DNA of 64,000 nucleotides. It comes from Straminergon stramineum (taxonomy: Eukaryota > Streptophyta > Bryopsida > Hypnales > Calliergonaceae). The stretch is taken from positions 1,183,001 to 1,247,000 of the forward strand of contig OY987272.1 in the NCBI GenBank assembly GCA_963920665.1. The letters run 5' to 3'. The position numbers and the translations under genes are program-made. Shown here piece after piece: positions 1 through 13,021 of this stretch (position 1 is its first letter; each line of letters begins with the position of its first letter). Below the pieces are notes generated by a model, which had not been told where the DNA came from, did not search any database, and saw only the letters and a program-made list of their open reading frames with translations.

Positions 1-343
1 ATTTAGGTTACCAATGTTTGAAGCTTGAGTAGTATTTACTTCCTTGCGATGGCTATGTCAGTGCAACCAAGTTCTATTTGCTAAACATCTTTACTCGATC
101 TTTTTTTTAATTTTCTTTGCAATGTTTCTCATCTCTCGACACGTGGTTTTCTTCTCTATGACTTCCATTTCGGAGACCATTAGCTTAATGAGTGCTATCC
201 TACGGCAATGTACATCTTGTCGGACGGAGTTTCCGAGGCAGTTCGAGTTCCCGCCATTTCAAGATCTCTTTTGTGAGTTTGTGAGCTTTTTATGTGTTTT
301 GGGAAGAGAAATTGTGTGGCTACTGAAGAGTCTCTTATTGTTG

Positions 344-370
344 GTGTGTGTGTGTGTGTGTGTGTGTGTG
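344..370. repeat. (GT)n microsatellite
   Basis: About thirteen uninterrupted GT units lie some 40 bases upstream of the proposed ETHE1 start codon, probably in its 5' leader or proximal promoter. Length polymorphism is likely. Confidence 0.95.
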
Positions 371-407
371 AAGGGCTACGCCATAGTGCACCGAAGGGCT
401 CCTCTTC

Positions 408-3400
408 ATGCAAGCGCTTGGCGTAGCTCGCCTCGTGAATCCCTTGTCTTTGAAACCACAATTTTCATTTCCGTCTCGCGCAGCTGGGATTCGAAGTTGC
501 AGAAGTATGACAGGAGACAGGACAGTGAAGCCGTCGTTGCTGTTTCGCCAGCTGTTTGAGAAGGAATCGTCAACGTACACTTACTTGTTGGCAGATATGG
601 CGCACCCAGATCGACCTGCCGTGGTAAATTTCGTGGACTCCATAAACTATTTCACTTGTAAGCATTTTTGTGAATGTGTACGAGTGCAGGCCTCTCAATA
701 GAGCCAACTGTAGAGATCACATTGGGCACATGAGAGCCAAATTGTTTTGAGATCAAATTGTTTTCTCACTCAATGTATTGGATGATTTCTTATCAATTGG
801 GAGGTTGTAGACCACTATTGAAAGGATAGTAGACAACTTCATTTTTTTTCATAGATCAGTGGTTGTAGAGATCTTTAGCCAATGCTTAAAAGGAACTGAA
901 GCCAAGAAAGAGATGAGTTTCTGTTGGTAACAGGGGTCAGTCAATAGGAGAAGTTTTAGCGTTTGTAGAATTTTCTACCTTTGTTCCTTCTGCAACTTAT
1001 TTGGGTGTGGTGTTTTTGTGTAGATGGTGGACCCTGTGGACAGGACTGTCGAGAGGGACGTGGCGCTTGTGGAGCAATTGGGGTTGAAGTTGCTGTATGT
1101 TATGAATACCCATGTGCACGCCGATCACGTCACTGGCACGGGCCTTCTCAAAGTACGCCACCGTAATGAACCAACTGGTCAGATCCTTGCATGTGTGCAT
1201 TCAATTCCATGTGATTGATTTTATATAGAACAGGATGAGTTCAGTGATTGAGGTTTTAGAACCTGGTGTGAACTATCCTCTAAAGGACAAAAGAGGCCAA
1301 ATCGGGCCTCCTGTTTTTGGGAGAAAATTGTACGGGGAATTCCTTTCTTCCAATTACATTTGACCAACATGTGCAAAGTTCGTCGCTAATTCTGGTGATA
1401 TAATTTTTGGCCCGTTTGATTTATGTTTTTTACAATATAATCAATTCAATTGGTTATTTCCAAGTCATGAATTCCTCGTTTTTTTGTTCTAAAGTCTCAG
1501 CCAATCAAACTGGGGTGGGTATCATTCACAGGGTGATTTTGTCTTCGATTCCATCTTTGCGGCTTTGCATTTACTGTTCTTACATGAAAGTAGCCCACCT
1601 ACACTTCCTACAATGAGACCTAATTTTCAGAGATTACGATGTCGTTCAAATATAATAACCACAGTTGACTTCGTTGCAATCAACGCAGACGAAAATACCA
1701 GGCGTAAAATCAGCCATCTCAAGAGCGAGTAACGCAAAAGCTGATTTGCAACTGGATGCCGGTGAGAAAATCTACTTCGGCGACTTGTATCTCGAGGTAA
1801 GCTTTTGTACACAGTATGCTGAGTTATGTGAAATGGAGCAGCATGTGCACACGTCGGACCCAGGAAATTCTGCCTTAACAAGCGTGATCATTAGGTCTAC
1901 ATATGTGTTTGAGGAGAGGAAGGATATGATTGTAGCCTTTTGCAAGCTGAGGACAATTAGACCCTGCCCGCACCATCCAATTAACCAATAGGGGAATTAA
2001 GGTTCATTATCTTATTGGAATTTAGGTAACCTATTATATGCCTGCAATTGGAAGTTAACTAATTTAAATTTAGGCTTTCGAGTCATCGAACTGCTTCTAC
2101 TTGGTTAATGCGGCCAGATTTAGCACTTCAAATCATTGGTATAGGCACAATTGGTTTACTTGTCCAAAATCAGCGAGTTAAGTGAACTCGTGGAAATGAA
2201 TGCGAATTAATGGCAAGTAAGTTAGCGGGATTTTACAGAAATTTGCTAACTGACACAAATTGGGTAGTGCATGTATTTAGTAACTGATTCCAGTTAGCTA
2301 CGTGGCCATACTTGGTTTAGGGTATACTTTGCATATAATAGACAGCAGCATGGGATTAGAAAATGGGATAGTATCGTCAGAATTGTGGGCCGCCCTAACC
2401 CAGTTGGTGGAGTACAAGGGACTTCCCTTCGAGTTCCAGGATTTGAGGCCTTGGGGTGACCCGGTCTTGTTTTCTTCCTTTTTTCCTGCTCGAAGGCTCT
2501 GACACGAAGTTTCTCATGTTATATGACGCAGGTTAGGCCAACCCCTGGACACACCAAGGGCTGCGTAACATATGTAACCGGAGAAGGTACTGGCCAACCG
2601 AGCCCAAGAATGGCTTTCACAGGAGATGCTCTGCTTATTCGAGGTTGTGGTCGCACGGACTTTCAGGTGAGGAGTTTCTTTCATTTCATCTTTAGCACTT
2701 CCAACAACGAACTACAATACGATCATATGGATTTAGATGTTACTACTGTTTCCGTCGTGGTTTGCCTTCCAGGTTCATAAGACGCTTCTTAGGCACTTCA
2801 AATTCTAGCATGGCTGAAATACTTAGAAACAATAGCTTCTTCTGTAGTACCTCATGTGTCATATACTATGCGCTAGGGAGGAGACGCAAGCCAGCTCTAC
2901 AAATCAGTGCACTCACAGGTACTGTTTTTAAATCTGAGACTGTTTCTCTTTAGGAGTCGTTTCATTCCAAATTCAGAATAACTTCATGTCAGTTAAAGCA
3001 AAGTGGTGGATGTGGAGCAATTGGATGCTTAATATCATGTGTCGTGGCAGATTTTTTCATTACCAATGGATACACTTCTCTATCCTGCACATGACTACAA
3101 AGGACACACAGTAAGTTTTTTTACACTCAGGTTGGAAATGACAGTCTGTCGTAGCAGGCAAGTGTTGGCCAAATCTGTCGCCCGATTGATACCACTCAAA
3201 TGAACTTGCTAAAAGGTCATTTTTTGACATCGTGGGATGATCACAGTCTCCATGAAAGATATACGAATGATCACGAGGATTACACTTTTGGAAGGGTGAA
3301 GAACTGTATGTCTGAAGAACAATTGAATGTATGTAGGAATCGCTCATAAATTGCTTGCAGGATACTTTGTCCTTCTCTAATACCTACCTTGCTCCAATAG

Positions 3401-3846
3401 GTGACCACCGTAGAAGAAGAGAAACTGCACAATCCTCGGCTCACTAAAGATGAGGTGAGTGCTCAGAAGCAGTAAGTTTATTTGGGTTCTGGCTTCCGTG
3501 CTTCTCATAGTCATGGATTTTAATTAATAAATTTTCTGAATTTTGTGTTTTATTTCATTGCAGAAAGAATTCAAGCGCATTATGCAGAGTAAGTCTCTAG
3601 AACCGATTCCCCATTTGTGAAGAGCATTGTTTACCCGTGTTGTCAACTCTTCGCAGTATGAGGAATGGCTCCTAGTTTTGCTATTTGTTTTTGTTATCAA
3701 TTGCACCAGTTCCTCGGAATTCACTTTGTGCTATGCCTTTTTGATACACAGATTTAGGCTTGCCATACCCGAAGATGATAGATGTGGCAGTGCCTGCCAA
3801 CATGGTGTGCGGAATCCAAGGCCCTGTGGCAATGTCAGCTGTTTAG
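408..3846 (+). CDS. ETHE1: Persulfide dioxygenase ETHE1-like, mitochondrial, 9 exons
   Basis: This is a metallo-beta-lactamase-fold enzyme that oxidises glutathione persulfide to sulfite in mitochondrial sulfide and cysteine catabolism (family knowledge). Exons deduced here are 408-623, 1024-1152, 1689-1796, 2532-2666, 2877-2918, 3051-3110, 3401-3454, 3564-3588 and 3752-3846. They join in frame to 287 aa, close to the plant ETHE1 length. Metal ligands are visible: THVHADH at about residues 101-107, PGH at 156-158, the Asp of FTGDALL at 183, and the His of YPAHDY at 224. GCGRTDFQ (189-196) is the persulfide-dioxygenase signature. Residues 1-34 are Arg/Ser-rich and lack acids, as in a mitochondrial presequence; a second ATG at 507 would remove it, so the first is preferred. 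Exon 8 is only 25 nt. No defect is seen. Confidence 0.95.
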
Positions 3847-3899
3847 GATGCGAACTTTGGTATTGGTGAGCTGGTGGATACTCCAATAGTTCCCTACGG

Positions 3900-6800
3900 T
3901 ATGTTAATATTGTATAGCCTTCAGAAGTCCGCGTTCAGGCTGTGTACTCTTCATCCGGGTGTGTTCTTCAATTACAGGAGATAGGAATCGAGTATCTTGG
4001 TAAAGATGTTTCCTAAGAGCGTGCCTAGTTCGGTATTCGAGCGAACTGTGTCCCGGGGTGTGCAGGCGATTTGATCTCATTGTTCCACCTATATACCGTA
4101 GTCTAAGGCCACCTTCGACACATTCTTTCCAAATAATTATATAAAATTGGAAGGTCTAGTTTGGCAATTCATTTTTGTTAATATGTTGTTTGGAGATTAT
4201 TAAATAGTTTTCTTAACTTTTGGCAACTTTTCAAATAATCTGGGAAGTTAAAAGAATATCTTCATTGCATAGGAAGTGATAGTTATGGCTTTTAATGGAG
4301 TCAATATTTTTCATAGTTTCCTTGCTTTGTGGTGAAGTGAATGAACTTTCATTCCACATTATTTAGTGAACATGTCTTGGGATCAAATTGTATAGGTATC
4401 TTTTCCAAAATTTGATTTTCTTTCTGTTTAATACCCCGTAATGTTTTGTTTTTGTAGAGCTAGCCCTATTTGTAAAGACAAGCTCCTGTTTAGTTGAGCG
4501 AAGAGAGGCTCCGTCCCCAATACATCTGCTTCTGTTGAGAGTATTTTCTAAGTTGAAATGATACGGATCACCTTTCAGTACAGATTCCAACTATTGTATT
4601 CCAGTGTTTTGTACTAAAAAAAAGTCACTCAGCACTCAAGTGGCTATAATGGCTGCCTAGTATTGAAAAATTCAATTCAATTTTTTCACGTATTCTGAAG
4701 CTTTTACCCAAATTGAGTGTATTAGCGGAATTGTCAATAAAAATGAGTTGAATAAAAAATGTTTGTTTTACAAAATTGTCTAATTTTACCTAAATATTAG
4801 ATTTGATGAAGAATTTACTATGGTTTATAGAAACACAAATGTATAAGAATTATAAATATTGAATGTATAAGAATTTTTTGTTGATGTTACCACTTGTAGA
4901 AGTGAGGTTTCTGAGCACCCAACTATAGTAGGAAGGTATATTTTTAAAGGCCTACATAGATCTCTTTAGGTATGGTTCCAAGACCTCTAGAATTTTTCTT
5001 TGTTCAATTAAGATCAATCAAGGGTCAAAAAAGAACACTATGATATGAGTTACTAAGTCCATTTTGGATAAAGTATGATTATTTTTTATAATCTTAAAGT
5101 TTTTTGATGTTATGGTGCCTTTCTTTTGTACCTTGATTGTATATAATTGGTTGAGGTACAACCATTGAGGCTATGCCTTCTAACCCAAAGATTGAGCTCA
5201 TTATAGGAATGCCTTCTTCTATAATACCATGGTTCAATACAATCAATATGCAGCATGACTAATATATCTAGTTTAGTGTTCAAGGCAATTGTGTCATTGT
5301 CTCATTGTTATAGCCTATGTCTCTTCTCCTCTTTCTAAACCCTTAGATCAATCAATAGTACATGTATGAATGTTTGTAATTGGGTCTTGTACTTGACATT
5401 TGTATCCCATAATGTTCTAGAGCCTTGAAGCTCTCAAGCATTATATAGTCCACAATAAAATCAAAAGGTGAAGTTATGAAATGCATTGTATGCTTGCTAG
5501 CTACTTCTAAACTAACTAGTGGAAAACATGCTTGAATAGATGAAGCTTTTAAATAGACCCATACTTTTGTTCTAAGTCATCATATTATAATAGGTTAAAT
5601 TAGGTAAGAGTTCTACGCTTAGTCTATTTAAGTATGTTTTCTACAAGTAAAAGATATTATATCTAAAACCAACGAAGCACCCAAAAGCAACATTATGTAC
5701 TATTAATTGTTGTACAATTGATGTTCTTACTGTAAAATTCTCATTTATAGAATAATTTTCTGAATGTGTTGATTTGGTATATATTTTCTTTATAAACTAG
5801 GGAACCATTTGAAAAAGATGGGGTCTAAAGAGATCTAGTAGATTTTGCCGGAAAATTTGGCAAAATAATATATTTTTTTGAAATATTGCAATTTGACAAG
5901 GCATATGGTAGTCCAAATTTGTTAGCCTTCTTGAAGCCCCATTCTTTTTCTAATGTTTGACACAACTATCGTGAATAGTGCCTTGTCTACAAGCATCCTA
6001 AATTTCTTAGTTGTTTACTATCTTTTTCATGCTTTTCCAAGGTGGTTGTTTTATGTCACATTAAACATGATAGATGAGATTGAAGTTGAAATTGTGGCAT
6101 TGTTTGCATTTGTTTCATTGCATTTGCTTCATTATTCAAGATTTTGTACAAGGGATCCACTACAAATCTTGGTTTTCTAGTGTTAATGACTCTTAGAAAT
6201 GAGCCTCAAATACACTAGATCTTGAAGAAAAAATCACATTTAAAAATCATTTATAAAAATTTTAGGATAAATTTTGAGAAGTAGTAAATTGATTGTGATT
6301 ATATATGTCATGTCCTACAACCTCATATTTTTTTATAACCTCAATTGTAGATTTGACATGTAAGAAGAGGATTAATAGACTTCAATTCAATTTCATTGTT
6401 TGAACACTCTCATGATCAAACATTACAATTTTTCAATTTATAAGTGGAATTTCCTATGTGATCTATAACACATCTAGTTCAAATATGATATTAAATTCAA
6501 AAACATTGATAAAACTTATCAAAATTTTGTCTTTTGGTTTAATTTAGAAGAAACTCTCACTAGCTCAAAAAAGGCCTTGGGCATTTGGGAATTAATGATA
6601 CATAATACATCTCCTAAATCTAAAATCAAGAGTATACAAAGCCTATAAAGTCAATTGCTAAGGGTTTGAGAATTGAAAAAACATAGAATACATAGGAGCC
6701 TTCTTTGCTGTTTTTTGAGAATTTGGGCATTGTTTCTTGACATTCTATTTTAGAATATTTTCACAAAAATTTTAGAACAACTCCTAATAATCATGCTTTA

Positions 6801-7862
6801 CATATGAAGCTTTATTTCTTATTAGTTTGATAAATATTAAAAATGTCATAAGTCTTTTTTATTTCTATGTCAATATTGTGTAAAAGTAAGCACAAAAGAA
6901 ATCTTCAAAAGAAATCTGTAAATTATTCCTTTTATTGTATTGGATAGATGGATATTTAGATAAATAAATTTGAACTATTATTTTTTATCAATGAGATTAA
7001 ATTTGTAAAGAATTTTTTTGCAAGAAAAGAAGGCAAAAATAACTGATATAAAGTCATTTTTTGAACTCAATTTCTAGAATTTTTAAATAAAATCAACAAC
7101 ATAGGATATCTCTTGCCTACACAAACATTTTTACCAAGAGAAGTGATAATTTTCAACTTTAGGTCAAAATTATTAATAATTGAGGATTTTCTCTCATTAA
7201 ATGCCACCATCCACCTTAAAATTTTTTAGAATGAATATGAAAAAATAGTAGTCAAATTTCTTTCCATGTATTCTCAATCCATTTTCCAAAACTTTGAATT
7301 AAATGCACAAGTAATAGGAAAGTTGAAAGATAGAGTTTGTGGAGAACATATTACCTCTATCTTTTGATTGGATAGTAAGCAATCACTACCCACTCAATTA
7401 ATAAATAAGTGAATTAATACAACAGTTTTTCAATCCCTCACCATATCTATAATTTTTCTGAATATGCTAGATTACAATTGATATGGGATTAATAATTGTA
7501 CCTGGTATCCATACATAACATTGTATTTGTATTTTGTACATTATAACCATATTGTATATATCATATCTATATGTATTCCATACATTGTACCTGTGTCATT
7601 TTTTTGGTTTTGCGTGTGTGTGTGAATGATACTAATCATGTTATTCATTCATTCATTTTTTATTTGGGTGTTGGTGGTGAATTCATTGATTAGGTTTGCC
7701 TCACTCTTTTAAATGGGTAGTAGGACACACAACATTTTTACTAAGCTTTTTGAAAGGCAAAACTTCACCTTTGAGAAGGACTTGAAAAATATCCATATTT
7801 TACATTAGATTGTTTGTTTTGTTTATTTGTTACAATGAGATTTCCTCAACTGTGCATCCTTT
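3900..7862. other. AT-rich intergenic spacer without genes
   Basis: I see no convincing coding region here. The first part holds the ETHE1 3' flank. The rest is AT-rich DNA with short chance ORFs, such as a 75-codon frame at 5953-6180 that has no recognisable motif or flanking splice context. Confidence 0.7.
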
Positions 7863-8035
7863 CACTAGAAGAAGTCAGCATTCACTTGAACAATAATTAG
7901 GTGATGTGAAATTTCATTTTCTAATTTCTACTAGAAAATGTAATTTCTATGTTGGTAGAAACTACGTTTTCTAATAGAAAATGAAATTTTACATCATCTA
8001 AGTTTTGTTCAAGTGAACACTGATTTCTTCTAGTG
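7863..8035. mobile_element. CACTA-ended foldback MITE (173 bp, TSD TTT)
   Basis: The element starts CACTAGAAGAAGTCAG and ends in the near-perfect inverse, finishing TTCTTCTAGTG. Both arms pair over roughly 80 bases, so almost the whole element is one hairpin. It is flanked by TTT at 7860-7862 and 8036-8038. CACTA termini with a 3-bp target duplication are the hallmark of the CACTA/En-Spm (CMC) superfamily. It has no coding capacity and must depend on a transposase supplied elsewhere. Confidence 0.85.
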
Positions 8036-8340
8036 TTTGGTTCAATTCTTAGTATTGTTGGAAAGAGTTCTACAAGGAGGGGTGCATAGACTTTCATTCG
8101 TGGTATTGGAACCTATAGTATGAAAGAAATTGAAATTTGAAAGTTTTGGATGATTGCAGAGAACACCTATACTATTTATTGTCACATGTTGTATGTTTTT
8201 TTTTACCATAATTTTTATGTTTTGGATCTAAATGATTCAAAATTCATAGGCAAGGTATTCATGACCATATACCCATTGTCTAATTTTTTAGAATTTTTAA
8301 AAGATTTTATCATCCAAAAATAGCCCACTGATTTTATATT

Positions 8341-10582
8341 TGTTACGCCCTTTAGTAACACTTACTACTTTAAGCTCACCTCTTAGTGCTTCTCCAAGCA
8401 TTTAATTCTTTAGTGACACCAAGGATCACACTCTCCTAACATTGCACATACCACGCACCCACAATGTTAGGTTCCAACTAGTCACAAGGTTCCTCATTCC
8501 TCCATGACTCCCAACACTTCCATTCCAACACTCAACTCCCACAAGCTATCGGGCATGTCATTTGATAACATGGGGCAGAACTTCCATTGATGTCCAAACA
8601 CTTGGTGGTAGAACTACTCCCCATTGGTGCTCACCATCTTTGAATGGGATCCAATTCCCTACTATGCCCAACTTACTTCTCGTGACCTACTTCTTGGGAC
8701 TCACCAAGTGAGACTTACACCATAGCCTAGTGTGGAGTGGAACACCACCCAACCGGTATTAAGGAGTGCACAAGCACTCCACAGTAACACACAAGTGGTG
8801 GTGAGACTCCAACACCAACCTTACCACCCGGGGCTACTTTAGCTCACCAAGGCACCATTTGGGAGTGAAGAGGGAGATCACTCCTCCTCATAATACTCTT
8901 TGCGGGATTTGGCAACGCCCCCATACTAGAGGTCACCGAGAACCTCCAAGATGCTCCCCATCTTGGAAGACCACCCAATTCCAATTGGTTTTCCCCTCGG
9001 GGAGATCACTCTCAAGTTTTTGGAAAACTATGTGAGTTAAAAGGTAGGGTCCATTCAATTCAAAGGGGGAAAATTTTATATAATTTGTAGGGCTACTACA
9101 GGGTCCATGAAATTCCATGTATTCTAATGTATGTAAATTAGGCTACATAAAAACATCATATAGTAGGAATTTTTATTAATAAGTTAGCTTTAATAGATAG
9201 AGGCAATGGTTTTTTAGTACTATGAGTATAGATAAGGACAAATAATTTCATGTGGATGATAAATGAACATAATTAAAAAAATCTACAAGGATTGGTGGTT
9301 GATTGAAATTTTACCCTGGTACTAATAGTGTATATATCAAAAACATTAAGTGTAAATGTAAAAAATTGACTACAAATGGCACAAATGATCACATTGCACA
9401 AATAGTGAGGTTTACCTTAGTGGATTCAATGACTTGAAATTTGTACAATATGAGGATATAATTTATAGTCCATTTAACCTCAGCCTTCAAGGACATATGA
9501 ATCAAACACACAAATATTGAATGGAATGTTCACAAGATAGTTTTAGACTTTTAGTGGGGATTTTGAAATGTTCAATGGTAAATTTGTTACTTAAAACCAT
9601 TACTTCTTTAATGGTACTTGAATTGAATTAATTGTTGTTGGCTTCATGGTGTATATGCATGTAGTAGAAGGAAGGAAAAATTTGTAAAGAAAGGCGGCAA
9701 TTGGAAAAATTGGGACATTTAAATATTGTATGTAAGATAGCCCTACTGTAAAAATTACATGAATGAATTTACAAAAAAACATAGGGTATCAAAAATACAC
9801 CCTTATAGCTTTTTATGTAAAAATATGGTCATCTTAAAAGAAAAAATGAAGGTAAATAGACATACATCAAATACCCTATTAACTCAGGTGTCTACCTTAA
9901 ATTAGAAGGAATGATCACCCCGAGGTTTCCCCCAAAACCAGATCCCTAAAGACTCCTGATCTTCCCATCGGGACAAATTTTATCTTAGAGCTCCAAATCC
10001 CAATTGTAAGTCCATTTTCGTGATCTACATTTTTTATAGATCACCATGGACTATTCACTTTCCTCAATACGACAAGTATTTAGGAAGTTATGGCCCTCCA
10101 AAGGTACAAGTTCCCCAAGAGATGTAGTTCTCCAGGACTCCATCCTCTTTGGATGTCCATAACTTTTAGTTTATAGTTCATCTCTTTATGAGCCTTAGAA
10201 TTCTAGAAATATTGTTTTCTTAGCCTTCCAATGATATGTGTCATGCCCTATTTGGATCAAAGGATTCCTCCCAAACCTTGTTTCCCACGTCCCCATGCCT
10301 TGGGACACAACCAGGATATTGCCAACTTTGAGGAGCCATAACTTTTGACTCCCAATTCGGATTCTTACGTTCTTTGAGCCCATGAACGCGTCTTCTCACA
10401 AGCTTTCCAAGCATGTGTGATATGCCCTCTAATTTGTCTAGATCAGAGCACTACAATGCTATGATTGCTTGAGACTCATAGTCTCCCTCACCCCATCTCT
10501 TGTAAGGTTTGGGGAGCCACCCCCAACATCCCCCTTGCTCACCGAGGTGGCATGGGCATGCCTCTTGATGAGGGTCATGACA
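8341..10582 (+). mobile_element. Old LTR (solo) interrupted by about 0.9 kb of foreign DNA
   Basis: The outer parts (8341 to about 8985 and about 9930 to 10582) are diverged copies of the solo LTR at 37407-38510. They begin TGTTACGCCC, share the block around ACGCACCCACAATGTTAGG, and end GATGAGGGTCATGACA. The middle, about 8990-9920, has no counterpart in the other copy, is more AT-rich, and looks like a later insertion. The flanking 5-mers (ATATT and ATGTC) do not match, so the target duplication has decayed. CpG sites in the younger copy are often TpG or CpA here, consistent with methylation decay. Confidence 0.75.
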
Positions 10583-12480
10583 ATGTCACACTTGCCAATT
10601 TTGGATTTTCTTGAACAAAATAATACCCCAAAGAAACAAATTTGGATCAGAAATTTAGAGGGGATGGTCTTGGAGTACACTTTTAGCCATCGTTCAAATT
10701 ATTTCTAAAAAGAGTTAATTGTATGTTAAATATAAGTCCACAAAGTGAGCCTCTTTCTACTTGCATTTTGTAACATGTTAAAAATTATTTTGGTGGACTT
10801 TTTGGTGAATGGCCATCTCCATAGAGTTGCTATGAATGGCCAATTTCTAGGTTTTTTTTTTAATTCTTATTTTTTCTTAATGAAAATATCAAGCATAGTA
10901 TTTTCTTGAGATTTGGTGCTTTTCTATTTTTCCTACTTAGAGAGAATTTTTCTATGATTTTTCTTTGGTGGTTACCTTCATTTTCTAGGTGTATTCATTG
11001 TCCATAATTTAAGAAAATTTCAAAATTATTTTTAAAATTTTAAAGTACTCCAAGAAAAAAAGCAAGAGTACAGTAAAATGCAACAAATTTGGTAGGTTTT
11101 TTTGTGCAATCATCCTTTTAAGAGTTCAAAAAATAGAAAATTATTTTTACTTTTATTTTAGTTGTTAACCACGTCAAAAGAGTTCATTAGCAAAATTTCA
11201 AGTAGGTTGTCGGATGAGAAACAACTTTGAAAATTTTTGCAACTAGTGCAACTTGCGAGCTCTAAATTGTCACCGAGTTGCAAATGTCTCATGCAACTAC
11301 AAAACCAATTGCAAATAGTAGTCACAGAACCCCTTGTTTTCTTCTAGTGATATCAAAAGTAAGTTGATACCTAGATAAAATTTGGCTCCTCGTCTTGAAG
11401 TACAAAAATAATTGAGCTATTTTTACCGAAAATAATGAAAAATTTCCATTAAAAAAAATAGCCAAACTAGAATGTTCCTTTATAAAAAAGTGCTCACATC
11501 TTTTGGCTATAGCCAATTGGCAAAAAATTGTGGATCAAAAACATATTCAAAGAGACACACCTACACCTTTCATCATAATTGCAGCAATTTGCATAGGGTT
11601 GAAAGGAATACTACCAAGAATGATTAGAAAACTCCCCAAAAGCCTAGTCAACCAAAAATATACCAGACTTATACAAAGGCAAATTAAAGGCTTCAAACTT
11701 TTACTAACTGAATTTTTATATTTTTTTGAAACGAAGTGACTGGGCAGGTCAATGAAAGAACAATGGGAATTATGAAATGCTCCCTTGCATTTGCTACAGT
11801 CGGAGCAGCCGAATAAAATGCCCCAATTACAGGAAACTAGAATTTTTGCTTCCCCATAAATGTCGCAATTCCCTCTGCAACGAAATCATTCTCTCAATTG
11901 TGTCATCAAAAAATAATGAAAAATATAGGATTGATAACCATAAAAAAAATTGAGATGATTCCATGCATGCACTGGTGTCAATAGAAGCAGGCAAGCACAT
12001 GAAATTCCGGTCACTGATTTGTACTAGCAGTGAGTGATTGAGGCGGGGAAACGAAACGTCCCCTAAACTTGCAAGATTAGTTTTGCTTTTTGAAACAAAC
12101 GGACAATTGCAATTGCAAAATTAGTTTCACTACAAAATTTCATTTGCTACTAGATCCAGGAAAGTAATATTTTCAACTTGTTGTACTTAAAAAATTAGAG
12201 TAACTTTGGCAAATTCGACAAATCAATGTACAGTAGCTGGGAAAACAAAATGATAGTTAGAAAAATAGATGGGATAAGAGCAGCCGCCGGGGAGACTGAA
12301 CGTTCACAGATGAGTGACAGAACCAACAACTGAAGAAACATCTTTTTACAGGCAGTCAGAATAAACATGAAATTCAACAAGTAGCCGGACGACACGCCCA
12401 AATTACCGAAACCTGGGAAAAAAAATATTAACACGGGAGGAACTGAGGAAGAAAAGGAAGAAAAGGAGGTCCTCTGTCGG
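10583..12480. other. AT-rich spacer upstream of the P450 gene
   Basis: No gene is supported. A sequence near 11329-11349 ends in TTCTTCTAGTG, like the right end of the CACTA-type MITE, but no matching left end was found, so it may be a remnant. Confidence 0.6.
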
Positions 12481-12487
12481 CTAAGGA

Positions 12488-12500
12488 TTTATATATAAAA
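12488..12500 (+). promoter_or_regulatory. TATA-like box candidate, distal
   Basis: The stretch TTATATATAAAAC is a strong TATA-box match about 520 bases upstream of the P450 start codon. A second, weaker candidate, CATATATACC, lies near 12803 and would give a 5' leader of about 180 bases. Sequence alone cannot decide which is used. Confidence 0.4.
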
Positions 12501-13021
12501 CAGGCATACACCATTCCAAAATGGAACTCGCAGTCGCCAACTCGCCATTGTCCCTTGACAACAGGAAGCTTTCCAAATGTGCCGAAGCATTGAGCGTATC
12601 AGGTGGAACTCATCGTCATCACTTCCAAACAACCGCTTTTTAAAAATTTTAAATTATTTATTTTATTTTATTTTATATTTTTGGATCACAAAAGGAACAA
12701 TGCCCCCACACAATTTCAATCCGCAAGTAACTTAACGTAACGCACCCCAGCTTGCCAATTTTCGTCAATCCCATTCTCCTTTCCCACCGGGATTCTGATG
12801 CCACATATATACCAATACGGACTGATCCCATCACTGTCTTCCAATGCGAGCTAGTACTTCGTTATAACGACTTTTTCATGAGAGTAGATCACCCCAAGAG
12901 TACAGATTTTGATCGAAACTTTGCCCAATATTTTCAAGTTTTGTTTGCCAAAGCTTCCAAGTTTTGATCGACATTACTTTTCAAGTTTTTGAGCCATTTG
13001 GAGTTCCGTTTTTGGCTATCA

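Noticed and set aside
44..559. 171-codon frame at the left edge
   Set aside because: It overlaps the ETHE1 5' region, translates the GT repeat as a Val-Cys run, and has no domain.
11329..11349. Right end of a CACTA-type MITE
   Set aside because: No left end with a matching 3-bp duplication was found upstream.
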